Assembly (NCBI RefSeq): GCF_963677005.1
Contig: NZ_OY781616.1
Span: forward strand, 558,001 to 622,000
Source of the DNA: Maridesulfovibrio sp.
GTDB taxonomy: Bacteria > Desulfobacterota > Desulfovibrionia > Desulfovibrionales > Desulfovibrionaceae
Direction of reading: 5' to 3'
Length of the DNA: 64,000 nt
Part shown: piece after piece, positions 7,459-16,856 of the stretch
Numbering within the stretch: position 1 is the first letter of the stretch
Layout: the number at the start of each line of letters is the position of its first letter
Made by a program: the position numbers and the translations under genes
The notes under the pieces: model-generated
What the model was told of the DNA's origin: nothing
Databases searched by the model: none
The model's input: the letters and a program-made list of their open reading frames with translations, nothing else

Positions 7459-8616
7459 ATGAGTGACATCAAAATCAGATATATTGACCATACAGGCGTA
7501 CCGAAGAACAGTAGAGTCTGCTTATATGGTGTTGGAAAGGGCGGAGCGGAATCCTTGCAACTTCTTCGTCAGATACGTCCTGATGTGGAGGTCGTCTTTT
7601 TTGCTGATACCTATAATTCTGGTTCATATGAAGGATTTGAAATTATAAGGCCTCAAAACCTTGTCGACCGACAGAACGAATTCGATCTTATCTTAGTCTG
7701 CTCCTGCTACTACACGGAGATAATTACAAATCTATATTCCGTTGGCATTAAGAATGCTGTCGGATTTTCGTGGCCTAAATTTTATAGCTACCTGTTTTTG
7801 CCGGATGAGTTGGGCCGACGGGCTGAAGAGATTAATTATATCATGAATGCTCTGCATTCAGATACGGATAGAGCCTTGTTTAAATTATTGTGCGAGGCGC
7901 GCGTAGCAGGTTCTGCACAGGTTGAACTGCTTTATGGTTCAGCAGGTAAGGAGTGTTTTGTTTTTAAAGAGTCGAGGTTGGAAAATAATTTTTCTGAACA
8001 TACAGCATCCAGTTATTTCGATTTTGTTGATCTTTCAATTGTAGAGTTCGCTGTACAAGCTGGAGTTTATAACGGCAGTGAAGCTTTATTTCTTACCGGG
8101 CAGGAACAGTTGAAAGTGGTTTATGGTTTTGAGCCTCAGGGTAACACTTTTTTTCCTCATGAAACACAACAATCCTTAAATGATTCAGGAAAATTTGTTT
8201 TGATTTCCAAAGGCTTGTGGAATAGTAACTCAGTTGCTGATTTCGCATTGGACGGTAGCGCCAGCTTTGTGAAGGGGCTTTCTGATGCACAGAATTCAAG
8301 TACAGTCCAACTTGTGGTCTTGGATGAAGAACTCAAAAAGCTTGCTATCCCCAGACTGGATTTGCTCATTGCCGATATTGAAAATGCGGAGATTCCTATG
8401 CTTGAAGGTGCCATGAAATGTATCGAGCAAGACCGCCCGCAATTAGCAATCTGTTTTTATCACTCCAAGGAGCAATTTCTTGGAATACCTTTGATGCTGA
8501 TGAAGCAACTGAAAGATTATATTTTCAAGATAGGTCATTATTCAAGGGGGTTGGGTGAGAGTGTCTTTTACGCCATACCTAAAGAAAAATATTCCGGGTT
8601 TCATAGTTGTTCATGA
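7459..8616 (+). CDS. FkbM family methyltransferase (cargo gene 3)
   Basis: A 385-residue protein, longer than the usual FkbM domain (about 250). Residues 1-110 form a Rossmann-like N-terminal region (SRVCLYGVGKGGAESL). The C-terminal half carries FkbM-type motifs: VVYGFEPQGNTF, LDLLIADIENAEIPMLEGA and GHYSRGLGESVFYAI. FkbM enzymes are SAM-dependent O-methyltransferases, often acting on surface sugars. The ATG at 7459 is preferred to 7444 because GGAGAAA lies eight bases upstream of it. The gene is visibly more A/T-rich than the flanking phage genes, which fits acquisition from elsewhere. It is enclosed by repeat B copies. Confidence 0.85.
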   Translation: MSDIKIRYIDHTGVPKNSRVCLYGVGKGGAESLQLLRQIRPDVEVVFFADTYNSGSYEGFEIIRPQNLVDRQNEFDLILVCSCYYTEIITNLYSVGIKNAVGFSWPKFYSYLFLPDELGRRAEEINYIMNALHSDTDRALFKLLCEARVAGSAQVELLYGSAGKECFVFKESRLENNFSEHTASSYFDFVDLSIVEFAVQAGVYNGSEALFLTGQEQLKVVYGFEPQGNTFFPHETQQSLNDSGKFVLISKGLWNSNSVADFALDGSASFVKGLSDAQNSSTVQLVVLDEELKKLAIPRLDLLIADIENAEIPMLEGAMKCIEQDRPQLAICFYHSKEQFLGIPLMLMKQLKDYIFKIGHYSRGLGESVFYAIPKEKYSGFHSCS

Positions 8617-8632
8617 TTGTTCTTATAGTTAA

Positions 8633-8777
8633 ATCATTCTGGATGATCAGACCAACCTGTAGGCCGGTGCTGCCTGTGCAATGTCTTATTAAATAGGCGA
8701 TCTTCGGTCTGGTTTTGATGTTGCAGACTGTTTTGGACCCTCGTCATTTATCGGCGGGGGTCTTTTTTTGCGGGTTT
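8633..8777 (+). repeat. Direct repeat B, copy 2
   Basis: Second copy of the cement 3' tip, spacer and terminator, at a constant offset of 1,479 bases from the first. Only the last 9 cement codons remain. It begins 17 bases after the FkbM stop codon. Confidence 0.9.
8741..8769 (+). terminator. Intrinsic terminator (repeat B copy 2)
   Basis: Same hairpin as at 7261-7290 with one C-to-T change in the left arm, followed by seven T residues. It isolates the methyltransferase from the tail genes. Confidence 0.8.
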
Positions 8778-8841
8778 TGTTTGCCTGACTGCATAGCGGC
8801 CCGGAGTTCCATCAGCTTTGTCCGGCAGCGCGTGTATTCGT

Positions 8842-8891
8842 CTTTTGCAAACGGTTCCGGGAATAACCGGAACCGGAAAATGCAAAAGGAG
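8842..8891 (+). promoter_or_regulatory. Hairpin that overlaps the ribosome-binding site of the tail tubular A gene
   Basis: An outer 8-bp stem (8842-8849 with 8881-8888) and an inner perfect 9-bp stem (8852-8860 with 8867-8875) form one long hairpin. The outer right arm includes the first half of the Shine-Dalgarno sequence AAAAGGAGAA (8884-8893). The structure could limit translation of the tail gene. Inference from base pairing only. Confidence 0.55.
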
Positions 8892-8897
8892 AAGAAT

Positions 8898-9491
8898 ATG
8901 GCTGTATCGGAAGTTAAAATCTGCAATCTTGCTCTGCGTAAATTGGGGGCGAGACTTATTGAATCGTTGAGCGACAGTTCGCAGGAGGCCGTGACCTGCA
9001 AACTCTTTTATGAACAGGTCCGAGACGCGGTTCTGCGGGAACATCCATGGAATTTCGCGGCCGCACGGACCCGTCTGGCCCTTCTGGCCGAGGTTCCGGC
9101 CTTCGGTTACGCCCATCAGTACCAGCTTCCTGTTGATTGCTTGCACCTGCGCCAATTGAATTCCGCAGATGATGAATTCGTGGTTGAGGGAGACAGGGTC
9201 CTTACTGACCGGGACGGTGCATCGGCCTTGTACACCAGAAAGATCACCAATCCGGTGCTTTTCGACCCTTCGTTCGTGATGGCCTTTTCGGCCCGTCTGT
9301 CAGCTGAAATGGCCGATGATATCACCGGATCGTCCAGCAAGGCCCGTGAGATGTGGACCCTTTACCTCAATGCCATGCAGTCGGCCCGGCTGGCTGATTC
9401 CGCCGAGGGCAGGGAGGACGAGATTCTCAATGACCCCTGGCTGGAAGCGCGGGGGCTTTACGGCACTGATTCGCCGGTATGGAGGGGGTAG
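8898..9491 (+). CDS. Phage tail tubular protein A (T7 gp11 / head-tail adaptor type)
   Basis: A 197-residue protein; the ATG at 8898 follows AAAAGGAGAA. It starts with VSEVKICNLALRKLGA, the opening typical of tail tubular A proteins of podoviruses, followed by VRDAVLREHPWNFAAARTRL and PAFGYAHQYQLPVDCLHLR. In T7-like particles a dodecamer of this protein joins the portal to the nozzle protein, here the next gene. Two bases separate the stop from the next start. The partner portal gene is absent from the window. Confidence 0.9.
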   Translation: MAVSEVKICNLALRKLGARLIESLSDSSQEAVTCKLFYEQVRDAVLREHPWNFAAARTRLALLAEVPAFGYAHQYQLPVDCLHLRQLNSADDEFVVEGDRVLTDRDGASALYTRKITNPVLFDPSFVMAFSARLSAEMADDITGSSSKAREMWTLYLNAMQSARLADSAEGREDEILNDPWLEARGLYGTDSPVWRG

Positions 9492-9493
9492 AT

Positions 9494-11590
9494 ATGTCCG
9501 TTTCCCTGATCATGACCAATTTCAGTGCCGGGGAACTTTCCCCCAGGCTGGGAGGGCGGGTTGATCTCGCCAAATATTCAAACGGGCTGGCCCTGCTTGA
9601 TAACATGTACACCCATCCCCACGGAGGGGCCTCCAGACGAACCGGACTTCGGTTCATCCGAGAATCCGTGGGACGGGAGCTTATGCCGGGCGGAAGCCTT
9701 GATTCCACAGCCGGTTGGACTCTTGGGGACGGCTGGACTGTCGCGGCCGGTAACGGAAGCTGTGACGGCACACAGAACGATCTGGCAGTGCTCAGCCGGG
9801 ATATCGGGCTGGTTGAAGACACGGTCTATGAAATCGGATTCACTGTGAGCGGCTACGCGGCCGGAGAGCTTGCCGTCTGTGCCGGAGACGGAACGGTCAG
9901 CGTGCCGGTGACAGCGGACGGGGTTTATACATTCAGATCACGGTGCGGAGCTTCGGCCACGGTGGAACTTCGGGCCGATGCCGATTTCATCGGGGCGGTG
10001 GAAGACCTTTCCGTACGCGAAACCGGGCCGAAAACCAGACTGATCCCGTTTGAATTTTCCACCGAGCAGGCCTACGTGCTGGCTTTTACCGACAGGAACA
10101 TGCGCGTGTTCAAAAACGGTGGCATTGTGGTGGATGCCGACGGGACACCCGTGGAGGTTGCAACTCCGTATAAGGAATCCGATCTTGCGGGAATACGCTT
10201 CACCCAATCTGCCGATGTCATGTATCTGGTGCATCCGGAGATACAACCCTACAAACTTTCACGCACTTCGCATGTGGACTGGTCGATGAATATCGTGCCG
10301 TTTTCCTCGGCTCCGTCGGATTGGAACAGCACCAATGGATACCCATCCTGCGTGACCTTTTTTGAGGAACGGCTCTGCTTTGCGGCCAGCCCGCAGAAAC
10401 CGCAGACCATCTGGATGAGCAAGAGCGGTGCGTATGAGGATTTCGGAGTCTCTTCGCCTGTGGTTGATGATGATGCCTGCACCTACACCCTTTCTGCTGA
10501 TCAGGTGAACGCGATTCGCTGGATGGTTAGCTCCAAGAAGCTGATCATGGGAACTTCCGGGGGCGAATGGTGGCTTTCCGGCGGTAGCAGTGCCGATATG
10601 GTCACCCCGAATTCGGTCATGGTCCGCCGTGAGACAACGCACGGCTCTGCGTCACTGCCTCCGGTGGTAGTCGGCGGAGTGATGATATTTCTGCAGCGTG
10701 AAGGGCGCACGGTCCGTGAACTTTCCTATTCCTTTGAGTCTGACGGTTATGTGGCTCCGGACCTGACCATCCTGGCCGAACACCTGACCCGAACAAATTC
10801 CATACTTGAATGGGCCTACCAGCAGTCCCCGGATTCCGTGATCTGGATGGTCCGCGATGACGGGCTGATGCTTGGCCTTACCTATCTGCGGGAGCATGAG
10901 GTAGTGGGCTTTCACAAGCACAGGACGGACGGAAAATTCCGCTCCGTATGTACCATTCCCGGACCGACACAGGAAGAGCTGTGGACAGTGGTCGAGCGGG
11001 AAGTGGGCGGTATTTCCCGTTGTTATATCGAACGGATGGAAAATCAGTTTTCGGGTGAAAGTTCCAGAGACGCTTTTTTTGTTGATAGCGGACTGAGCTA
11101 CGATCAGGAAACGGCGGACACGGTTTTCACCGGACTGGACCATCTTGAAGGGAAGACTGTTTCCGTTCTTGCGGACGGGGCAGTGCGTCCTGACGTAACG
11201 GTCATCAACGGGGCCATTACCCTGGCGGCTCCGGCCAGCGTGGTCCATGCCGGGCTTCCTTATGTCTCGGACATGAAAACCCTGCGGCTTGAAGGCGGTT
11301 CCATGAGCGGCGGGACCGCACAGGGACGCATGAAGCGCATCTCGCACGTGACCGTGCGGCTGTTCCAGTCCCTCGGATTGCAGGTGGGGTATGACGGGGA
11401 GCATCTTGAAAGGGCGCCGTTCCGCACCACTGCCGATCTGGTCGGAGGCCCTCCTTCGCTCTACAGCGGCGATTACGAGGTCAAATTCAACCGGGGGTAT
11501 GACCGCGACGGGCAGGTTCACATCCGGCAGGACCAGCCCCTGCCTCTGACCGTTCTGGCTCTGATCCCTGAAGTTTCGGTGTATTCATGA
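9494..11590 (+). CDS. Phage tail tubular protein B (nozzle)
   Basis: A 698-residue protein; the ATG at 9494 follows GGAGGGGG. The N terminus ITMNFSAGELSP-like (here IMTNFSAGELSPRLGGRVDL) and YSNGLALLDNMYTHPHGGAS is highly characteristic of tail tubular B / stabilisation proteins of T7-like and BPP-1-like phages. The protein forms the hexameric tip of the short tail. In this copy residues 60-170 look like an inserted carbohydrate-binding-like beta domain (TAGWTLGDGWTVAAGNGS). Its 3' end overlaps the next gene by four bases (ATGA). Confidence 0.92.
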   Translation: MSVSLIMTNFSAGELSPRLGGRVDLAKYSNGLALLDNMYTHPHGGASRRTGLRFIRESVGRELMPGGSLDSTAGWTLGDGWTVAAGNGSCDGTQNDLAVLSRDIGLVEDTVYEIGFTVSGYAAGELAVCAGDGTVSVPVTADGVYTFRSRCGASATVELRADADFIGAVEDLSVRETGPKTRLIPFEFSTEQAYVLAFTDRNMRVFKNGGIVVDADGTPVEVATPYKESDLAGIRFTQSADVMYLVHPEIQPYKLSRTSHVDWSMNIVPFSSAPSDWNSTNGYPSCVTFFEERLCFAASPQKPQTIWMSKSGAYEDFGVSSPVVDDDACTYTLSADQVNAIRWMVSSKKLIMGTSGGEWWLSGGSSADMVTPNSVMVRRETTHGSASLPPVVVGGVMIFLQREGRTVRELSYSFESDGYVAPDLTILAEHLTRTNSILEWAYQQSPDSVIWMVRDDGLMLGLTYLREHEVVGFHKHRTDGKFRSVCTIPGPTQEELWTVVEREVGGISRCYIERMENQFSGESSRDAFFVDSGLSYDQETADTVFTGLDHLEGKTVSVLADGAVRPDVTVINGAITLAAPASVVHAGLPYVSDMKTLRLEGGSMSGGTAQGRMKRISHVTVRLFQSLGLQVGYDGEHLERAPFRTTADLVGGPPSLYSGDYEVKFNRGYDRDGQVHIRQDQPLPLTVLALIPEVSVYS

Positions 11591-12081
11591 GTCTGGCGGA
11601 AAGAGCATGCGTGATAACCATAGGAATCCCTTCCATCCATGATCTGGAGACCGTTGCTGCTGATATCCGTGTTTCTGACAGGCGCGATATGCAGGGGCTG
11701 CATCCGGGCAAACCGGTCTATGAGATTCTTATGGGGGACGTGGCTCTTTCGAGGATGGTTTACGGACTTTATCTGCGTGGAAAAATTGCCGCGGTTTTCG
11801 GTGTGGTCCCGTCAGGGCCGGGAATCGGTACGCCGTGGCTTGCGGCTTCGACCTGTGTGGAGCGCAACAAACTGTCATTCGCAAGAATGTCGGTGCGAAT
11901 GCTGGACATGATTCAGAAACCTTTTCCGGTGCTGGACACATGGGTTTGCGCGGAAAATTCAATGAGTTTGCACTGGCACAGCTGGTGCGGGTTTGAATTT
12001 GCGAGCGAAACTGTCCGCATAGGTCGGGATCGGTTTTACCGGGCTGTGCGGATAGTAAATAAACAAAAGGAGAAAATATAG
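11587..12081 (+). CDS. Phage internal virion protein, T7 gp13-like (acetyltransferase fold)
   Basis: A 164-residue protein that resembles the T7 gp13-type proteins, which have an acetyltransferase-like fold. The segments are YEILMGDVALSRMVYGLYL, VFGVVPSGPGIGTPWLAAS and AENSMSLHWHSWCGFEFAS. In T7-like phages the gene lies between tail tubular B and the core protein gp14, and the protein is needed for particle assembly without remaining in the virion. The same gene order is seen here. The start overlaps the upstream stop (ATGA). Confidence 0.75.
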   Translation: MSLAERACVITIGIPSIHDLETVAADIRVSDRRDMQGLHPGKPVYEILMGDVALSRMVYGLYLRGKIAAVFGVVPSGPGIGTPWLAASTCVERNKLSFARMSVRMLDMIQKPFPVLDTWVCAENSMSLHWHSWCGFEFASETVRIGRDRFYRAVRIVNKQKEKI

Positions 12082-12876
12082 ATGGCATCAGGATTGGGAT
12101 ATATGGCAGTCAGTTCAGTTGCGAGTGTCGCCATAGGCGCCGCCACCAGGGCTGTTTCCGGGCAGAAAGGTTCCTGGGGCAACGTGGGGACGGACGCTTT
12201 TGGAGGAGCGCTGAGCGGCGCAGGCAGTTCGGTGATGAGTTCGGGAAGCAGCCTGATGAGCAGTTCCTCGGTAACTGCTGTCGGGAGTTCGTCCGGCAGT
12301 TCTGCAGGCTCGGCGACAGACAGTTCGGGAAGCCTGCTTGGGGGGCTTGGAAACAGCGGGTCGTATCTCGGTATGATGAGCCAGTTCGGACAGTCCGTCC
12401 TTGGCGGCAGTGAGCAGATCGGCGATGCCCAGTACAATTCCAGAATGACCGAGCTCAGGAACTACCGCACAGTCCAGCAGGGGGTATACGGCAGGGCCGC
12501 GAGTTACAAGGAAGCGGAAATAGTCAACAGGGAAGCTGAAATGGAATTGGCAGCCCTGCGCCGGGAGCTATACCGCAGGAACCATTCTCTGGGGGCCTAC
12601 CGGGGAGTTCGCCTTGACTCCGGTTCCATTGTCGATGCCCGTGAGGACCTGATCAAACAGGCTGATTATGATATGGAAATTGTAAAATATCAGGCTGAGG
12701 TCGATTCCGGACGCTACATTGATCAGGGTAATATGGCTGTATGGACTGCCGAGAGCGCATCCGTTCTCAACACCAATGATTCCAGCAAAGAGACGCAGGA
12801 AACCAGTTCCGCAGTCAGCAAATCGCTCTTGAATACCGGGATGAGCATGGCCGGAAGTCTTTTGAGCTCCAAGTAG
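12082..12876 (+). CDS. Phage internal virion core protein, T7 gp14-like
   Basis: A 264-residue protein with a Gly/Ser-rich N-terminal half (SGAGSSVMSSGSSLMSSSS) and a helical C-terminal half: NREAEMELAALRRELYRRNH, RGVRLDSGSIVDAREDLIKQ and MEIVKYQAEVDSGRYI. Length, position and helix pattern fit the gp14-type ejection proteins, which leave the head at infection and form part of the channel through the envelope. The usual large partners gp15 and gp16 (lytic transglycosylase) are missing between this gene and the fibre. AAAAGGAGAA precedes the ATG. Confidence 0.7.
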   Translation: MASGLGYMAVSSVASVAIGAATRAVSGQKGSWGNVGTDAFGGALSGAGSSVMSSGSSLMSSSSVTAVGSSSGSSAGSATDSSGSLLGGLGNSGSYLGMMSQFGQSVLGGSEQIGDAQYNSRMTELRNYRTVQQGVYGRAASYKEAEIVNREAEMELAALRRELYRRNHSLGAYRGVRLDSGSIVDAREDLIKQADYDMEIVKYQAEVDSGRYIDQGNMAVWTAESASVLNTNDSSKETQETSSAVSKSLLNTGMSMAGSLLSSK

Positions 12877-12941
12877 AATTTGGAATGTAAATGGAAATAG
12901 GACATTATATAAATATAAGGAAGTCATAACAGGAGACAGCT

Positions 12942-15900
12942 ATGACAGTTGTATCGAGCGGCAGCTCCATCACCTACGCCGGTGATGGAACGCAGGCCGA
13001 ATTTGATTTTAATTTCCGCATATTCGGCGAGGATGATCTTTGCGCAGTGGTGCGCAGTGATGCAGGGGATGAAACCGAACTGGCACCGGGCAGTGACTTT
13101 TCGATTGTATCCGGGGTGGGCAGCGATGCCGGAGGACGGATACGTTATCCTGTTTCAGGAACCCCGCTTGCGGTAGGGGAAACAATCACGTTGTACCGCA
13201 ATATTCCTTATACTCAGGAACTGGAGCTGGTGGATAACGATCCGTTTTCAGCGGCTCTCCTGAACGAGGCGTTTGACCGGGGAGTAATGCGCGACCAGCA
13301 GTTGCAGGAGCAACTGGACCGTGCTCTCAAGTACGAGATCACTACTCCGACAGAAGAGCAGCTTTCGCCGCAGGAGTTTATGCGCGTTATTCTGGAAACA
13401 GGCGATATGGTTTCCTCATCGCTGGCCGGATCGGAAGCCGCCAGGGATCAGGCCCTTGCAGCACAGGCCGCAGCTGAGGAATCCTTTTCCAATGCCCGGA
13501 CAGCCCGCAACGGGGCCGAAGCCGCACAGCTAGCGGCCGAAGAGGCCCGAGATTCCGCACAGGCCATAGCTCTGGGCGACCTTGCGGATCTTCGCAGTGC
13601 GACCCCGGTGCTTTCCGGCCCGGCGGAAGCGGACGAAGGAACCACGCTCACGGTACTTATCGCCGATCACGAGGAAGATGTGGAAACATCATACGATCTT
13701 GATGTGTCCGGCTTCGGTTTGGCAACCGTTTCCGGCAATGCCGTGACCTGGGTGCTCGGCAGTCTGGATGTGGATACCTCATGTTTTCTGGAGGTTGTGC
13801 GCCGCAGGAGGGGGGAACTGTATTCCGAAACTGCCCGGCATACCGTGCTGGTTAAAAATGTGGTGGCTCAGGACGGCCCGACATACTCTTTCGCCGACAC
13901 GACAGACGGCTACCCCGGTGCGACCATAGACGGCGATGGAGTCCATGCTCCTGCGCATACTCTCGGCGTGGACAACGACAATCAACTCGTTTCCGCACAG
14001 GCCGAAATTGTGCGCACCAGTGATGAATTGCCGTTAAACTCCGGTACATCGGCAACCACGATTGAGACGGATAGCAGTGCGAATGTGTCCGAGGGTGACG
14101 GGCTGCTCCTGCTGGTTGACGGAGAGAGTGTTGCGGCTGTTGCGGGGGCGGTTACGGGCGGGGCTGCTGATGAAACGGCATCGCTGGCATGGGTCGGAGC
14201 CGTGCAGTTGATTGATGGTTTTAGCTCCAACTACACCGTGCTGGACGGTGATGCCCCGCAGGGCGCTATACACTCAAAGGTGTTGTCCGGGGATTTTACC
14301 TTTTCGGCGTACCAGCTTTATAATTCTGGCGGCTCCGGCGGGGGAGATTGGTGCTTTGGATTCTTCGCCGCCGATGAGTTGGCAATGTTTGTGGACACCA
14401 GTTACTGCGGGAACGCTATTAATATGAATAACTGGTGGGCTCACAATGGGACAACAACTATAAATACTCCTGACGGGATCGTTAGCACGGGGGTTATTCC
14501 AGCAGGTGATGTTCTAAAATGGGAGAGAATTGACGGGATAGTTAAGTTCTATATAGACGGCGTGCTGGTATACACCGGAACAACACCATATACAGGCGAT
14601 ATCTGCTTACTTATCGGACAGTACTATGGTGGAACAGACTCATACGGAACAGCGCATTGGCGGGATATAACCGCTATTGTCGGTGGTAGCTTATCCATTG
14701 ACATCACCTCTGCAAGTTTGGCATCCGCTCCAACTAAAGCTTTTAAGTCCGCAAGTGCAATAACTCTGAACTCTGGTACATCGGCAACAGCGATAGTTAC
14801 GGACGGATCTGTCAGCATTTCCGAGGGTGACGGGCTGCTCCTGCTGGCAGACGGGGCGAGTGTGGCGGCTGTTGCGGGGGCAGTGACATTAGGATCAGAC
14901 ACTTTAATAAGCGGTGCAACCGGTACTATTATAACACAGATGAGCGATGCGGTAGACTATTTTTCTGTTACTCCTGAAAATGCCTTTGACGGAGATACTG
15001 GAATAACTACATATACCCAGGGCTCTACTATAGAAGATGCTTTTCCGGTGTATCTTGGAAAACTATGGAGTACACCCTATACAATTTCTAAAGTCGTAGT
15101 AACCCCACCGTCCAGTGGTTTTGTAGGATCACAGTTGAGTAGCGCCGCTACGTTGACCATAGCTGTGGAAGGTTCAAACGATGGTACTACTTGGATAGAA
15201 CTCCATTCTGACAACTACGACAATGATGGTACCGCAGTTACAATTACTGATATTATAAAAACATCACCATATCTTCGGCATCGAGTAAAACTTGATGCAG
15301 GTGATCTTGGTAGTGCTTTTCGTTGTTGGGTAGCTGAAATTGATTTTTACTATGCTATGTCAATAATCGACATCACTGCCGCTGGACTGTCCGTTGCTCC
15401 CACAAGCGCGGCCAAATTCAACGCTGCTCAACTCGCGCTAGGGGCCGGGGTTGCCGGTGAATATCTGGGGCCGGAGGTAGGACTGGAATTTGCTTCATCA
15501 GACCCCATCGAATCTAACGAATCCACATGGTTAACTGGCAACACATTGTCAACGTATATGGTTTCTGGGCTTTGTTTGCCCAACGGAGAAACCTTGAAAA
15601 GGGTCGGCACACATCAGAGAACGTGGGACTCTTACCCTGCTTATATCGCTCCTGTCCCTATGCGTCTCGGGGTTGCTAAAAAAGTTGCAGACGATGAATG
15701 GGACGTTATCACATGGTTTCAGCTGTTCAACCACGGCCTTACCGGTTTTGAGTACATAGAACTCACAGAACCATACACAGTTCCTGACGATGGTAACGAC
15801 TACAGAATTATAGGCATTGCAGATAGTACGCAGAACGTTGGTTACGGCTACATCTCTGCGTATGACGGGACAGGCGGAGAAAACAAGGCATATTACAATG

Positions 15901-16856
15901 CGTCCGGCACGGTTGCGAGTCCGTTAACCGGCTCCCTTGGAACAACAAGCGAAGGGTCAAACGTCTCGCTTGCCGTTGGGTATGAAACAACAGTAAGCGA
16001 GTCCACCGCATCCGCACTGGTTTTCACCTCCGCTGAATCCATAGCCCCCAAAATCTACACCGAAGGCGGCAAACACAATACGATAAAAATTGATGGCGTT
16101 GAGCATGCCGTTTCCGGGGTGAGTGAGGTGGACAACAGCAGTGCAACAACAACTGAAGAAACGGGGACAAAAACAGACGTAAGCGATACGGCCTTTTGGA
16201 GCGGAACGGGGCTGGTTGTCCCAAACGGCAGGACTGTTGCGGAAATCGGCATGGCAAATACGGGAAGTGCCGCAGTAGCCAAAGTTATTCTCTACCGTGT
16301 TGATACAGAAACAGCCGAACAGTCCACAGCATCCGGCAGCTACGAGACAGTTGCTTCAGTTGACATCTCGTACAGCGGAAGCGGCGATTATGAATATGTC
16401 GCTTTGGAAACTCCGTACTTGATACCGGAAGACGGCAAAGAATATAGGCTCGGGATGCTGCTTTCATCTGGAACTTTCTCCCGCAATGATGGGGCTTCCG
16501 GCATTCATTCTACGGCAGTTACCGGTGTTGTCGGCCAGACCTTTACGGCCGACCTTGATACCTACCAGCCTTTTGTCGGAGCTAAGACAAGCGACCCCCT
16601 GTTCGTTACTACCGCAACACTCGCTGAACCTCTTGCCGCCGCTCCTGCCGGGACCGAATCAGTCGTTATCCCGGATCGTTGCACCCTGATCCCGGATTCA
16701 CAGACTACGGAGGCCACCAGCGAGGGAGTTAAAACCACCGCGTCAGTAGTTTCGTTCGAGAACGATCCCGACCTCAAGCGGCTGGCTATGGCCGCGAACG
16801 GCCCGGACGGGCTGACCTTCAAGTCCGGCAAAATCTACATTCAGGAGAAACCATAA
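12942..16856 (+). CDS. Phage tail fibre protein with modular receptor-binding domains
   Basis: A 1,304-residue protein. Residues 1-130 match the T7-type fibre N-terminal domain that anchors to the tail (YAGDGTQAEFDFNFRIFGED, NIPYTQELELVDNDPFSAAL). A coiled-coil stem follows at about 155-215. Then come two copies of a linker module with EGDGLLLLxDGxSVAAVAGA (near 14090 and 14820), each followed by a different beta-sandwich: a concanavalin/SPRY-like domain (about 14200-14690) and an F5/8-C-like domain (about 14950-15360). The C-terminal third holds two related domains with GLCLPNGETLKRVG and GLVVPNGRTVAEIG. The 14.4-15.4 kb part is more A/T-rich, which suggests domain exchange. No C-type lectin end or variable repeat was seen. 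Confidence 0.88.
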   Translation: MTVVSSGSSITYAGDGTQAEFDFNFRIFGEDDLCAVVRSDAGDETELAPGSDFSIVSGVGSDAGGRIRYPVSGTPLAVGETITLYRNIPYTQELELVDNDPFSAALLNEAFDRGVMRDQQLQEQLDRALKYEITTPTEEQLSPQEFMRVILETGDMVSSSLAGSEAARDQALAAQAAAEESFSNARTARNGAEAAQLAAEEARDSAQAIALGDLADLRSATPVLSGPAEADEGTTLTVLIADHEEDVETSYDLDVSGFGLATVSGNAVTWVLGSLDVDTSCFLEVVRRRRGELYSETARHTVLVKNVVAQDGPTYSFADTTDGYPGATIDGDGVHAPAHTLGVDNDNQLVSAQAEIVRTSDELPLNSGTSATTIETDSSANVSEGDGLLLLVDGESVAAVAGAVTGGAADETASLAWVGAVQLIDGFSSNYTVLDGDAPQGAIHSKVLSGDFTFSAYQLYNSGGSGGGDWCFGFFAADELAMFVDTSYCGNAINMNNWWAHNGTTTINTPDGIVSTGVIPAGDVLKWERIDGIVKFYIDGVLVYTGTTPYTGDICLLIGQYYGGTDSYGTAHWRDITAIVGGSLSIDITSASLASAPTKAFKSASAITLNSGTSATAIVTDGSVSISEGDGLLLLADGASVAAVAGAVTLGSDTLISGATGTIITQMSDAVDYFSVTPENAFDGDTGITTYTQGSTIEDAFPVYLGKLWSTPYTISKVVVTPPSSGFVGSQLSSAATLTIAVEGSNDGTTWIELHSDNYDNDGTAVTITDIIKTSPYLRHRVKLDAGDLGSAFRCWVAEIDFYYAMSIIDITAAGLSVAPTSAAKFNAAQLALGAGVAGEYLGPEVGLEFASSDPIESNESTWLTGNTLSTYMVSGLCLPNGETLKRVGTHQRTWDSYPAYIAPVPMRLGVAKKVADDEWDVITWFQLFNHGLTGFEYIELTEPYTVPDDGNDYRIIGIADSTQNVGYGYISAYDGTGGENKAYYNASGTVASPLTGSLGTTSEGSNVSLAVGYETTVSESTASALVFTSAESIAPKIYTEGGKHNTIKIDGVEHAVSGVSEVDNSSATTTEETGTKTDVSDTAFWSGTGLVVPNGRTVAEIGMANTGSAAVAKVILYRVDTETAEQSTASGSYETVASVDISYSGSGDYEYVALETPYLIPEDGKEYRLGMLLSSGTFSRNDGASGIHSTAVTGVVGQTFTADLDTYQPFVGAKTSDPLFVTTATLAEPLAAAPAGTESVVIPDRCTLIPDSQTTEATSEGVKTTASVVSFENDPDLKRLAMAANGPDGLTFKSGKIYIQEKP

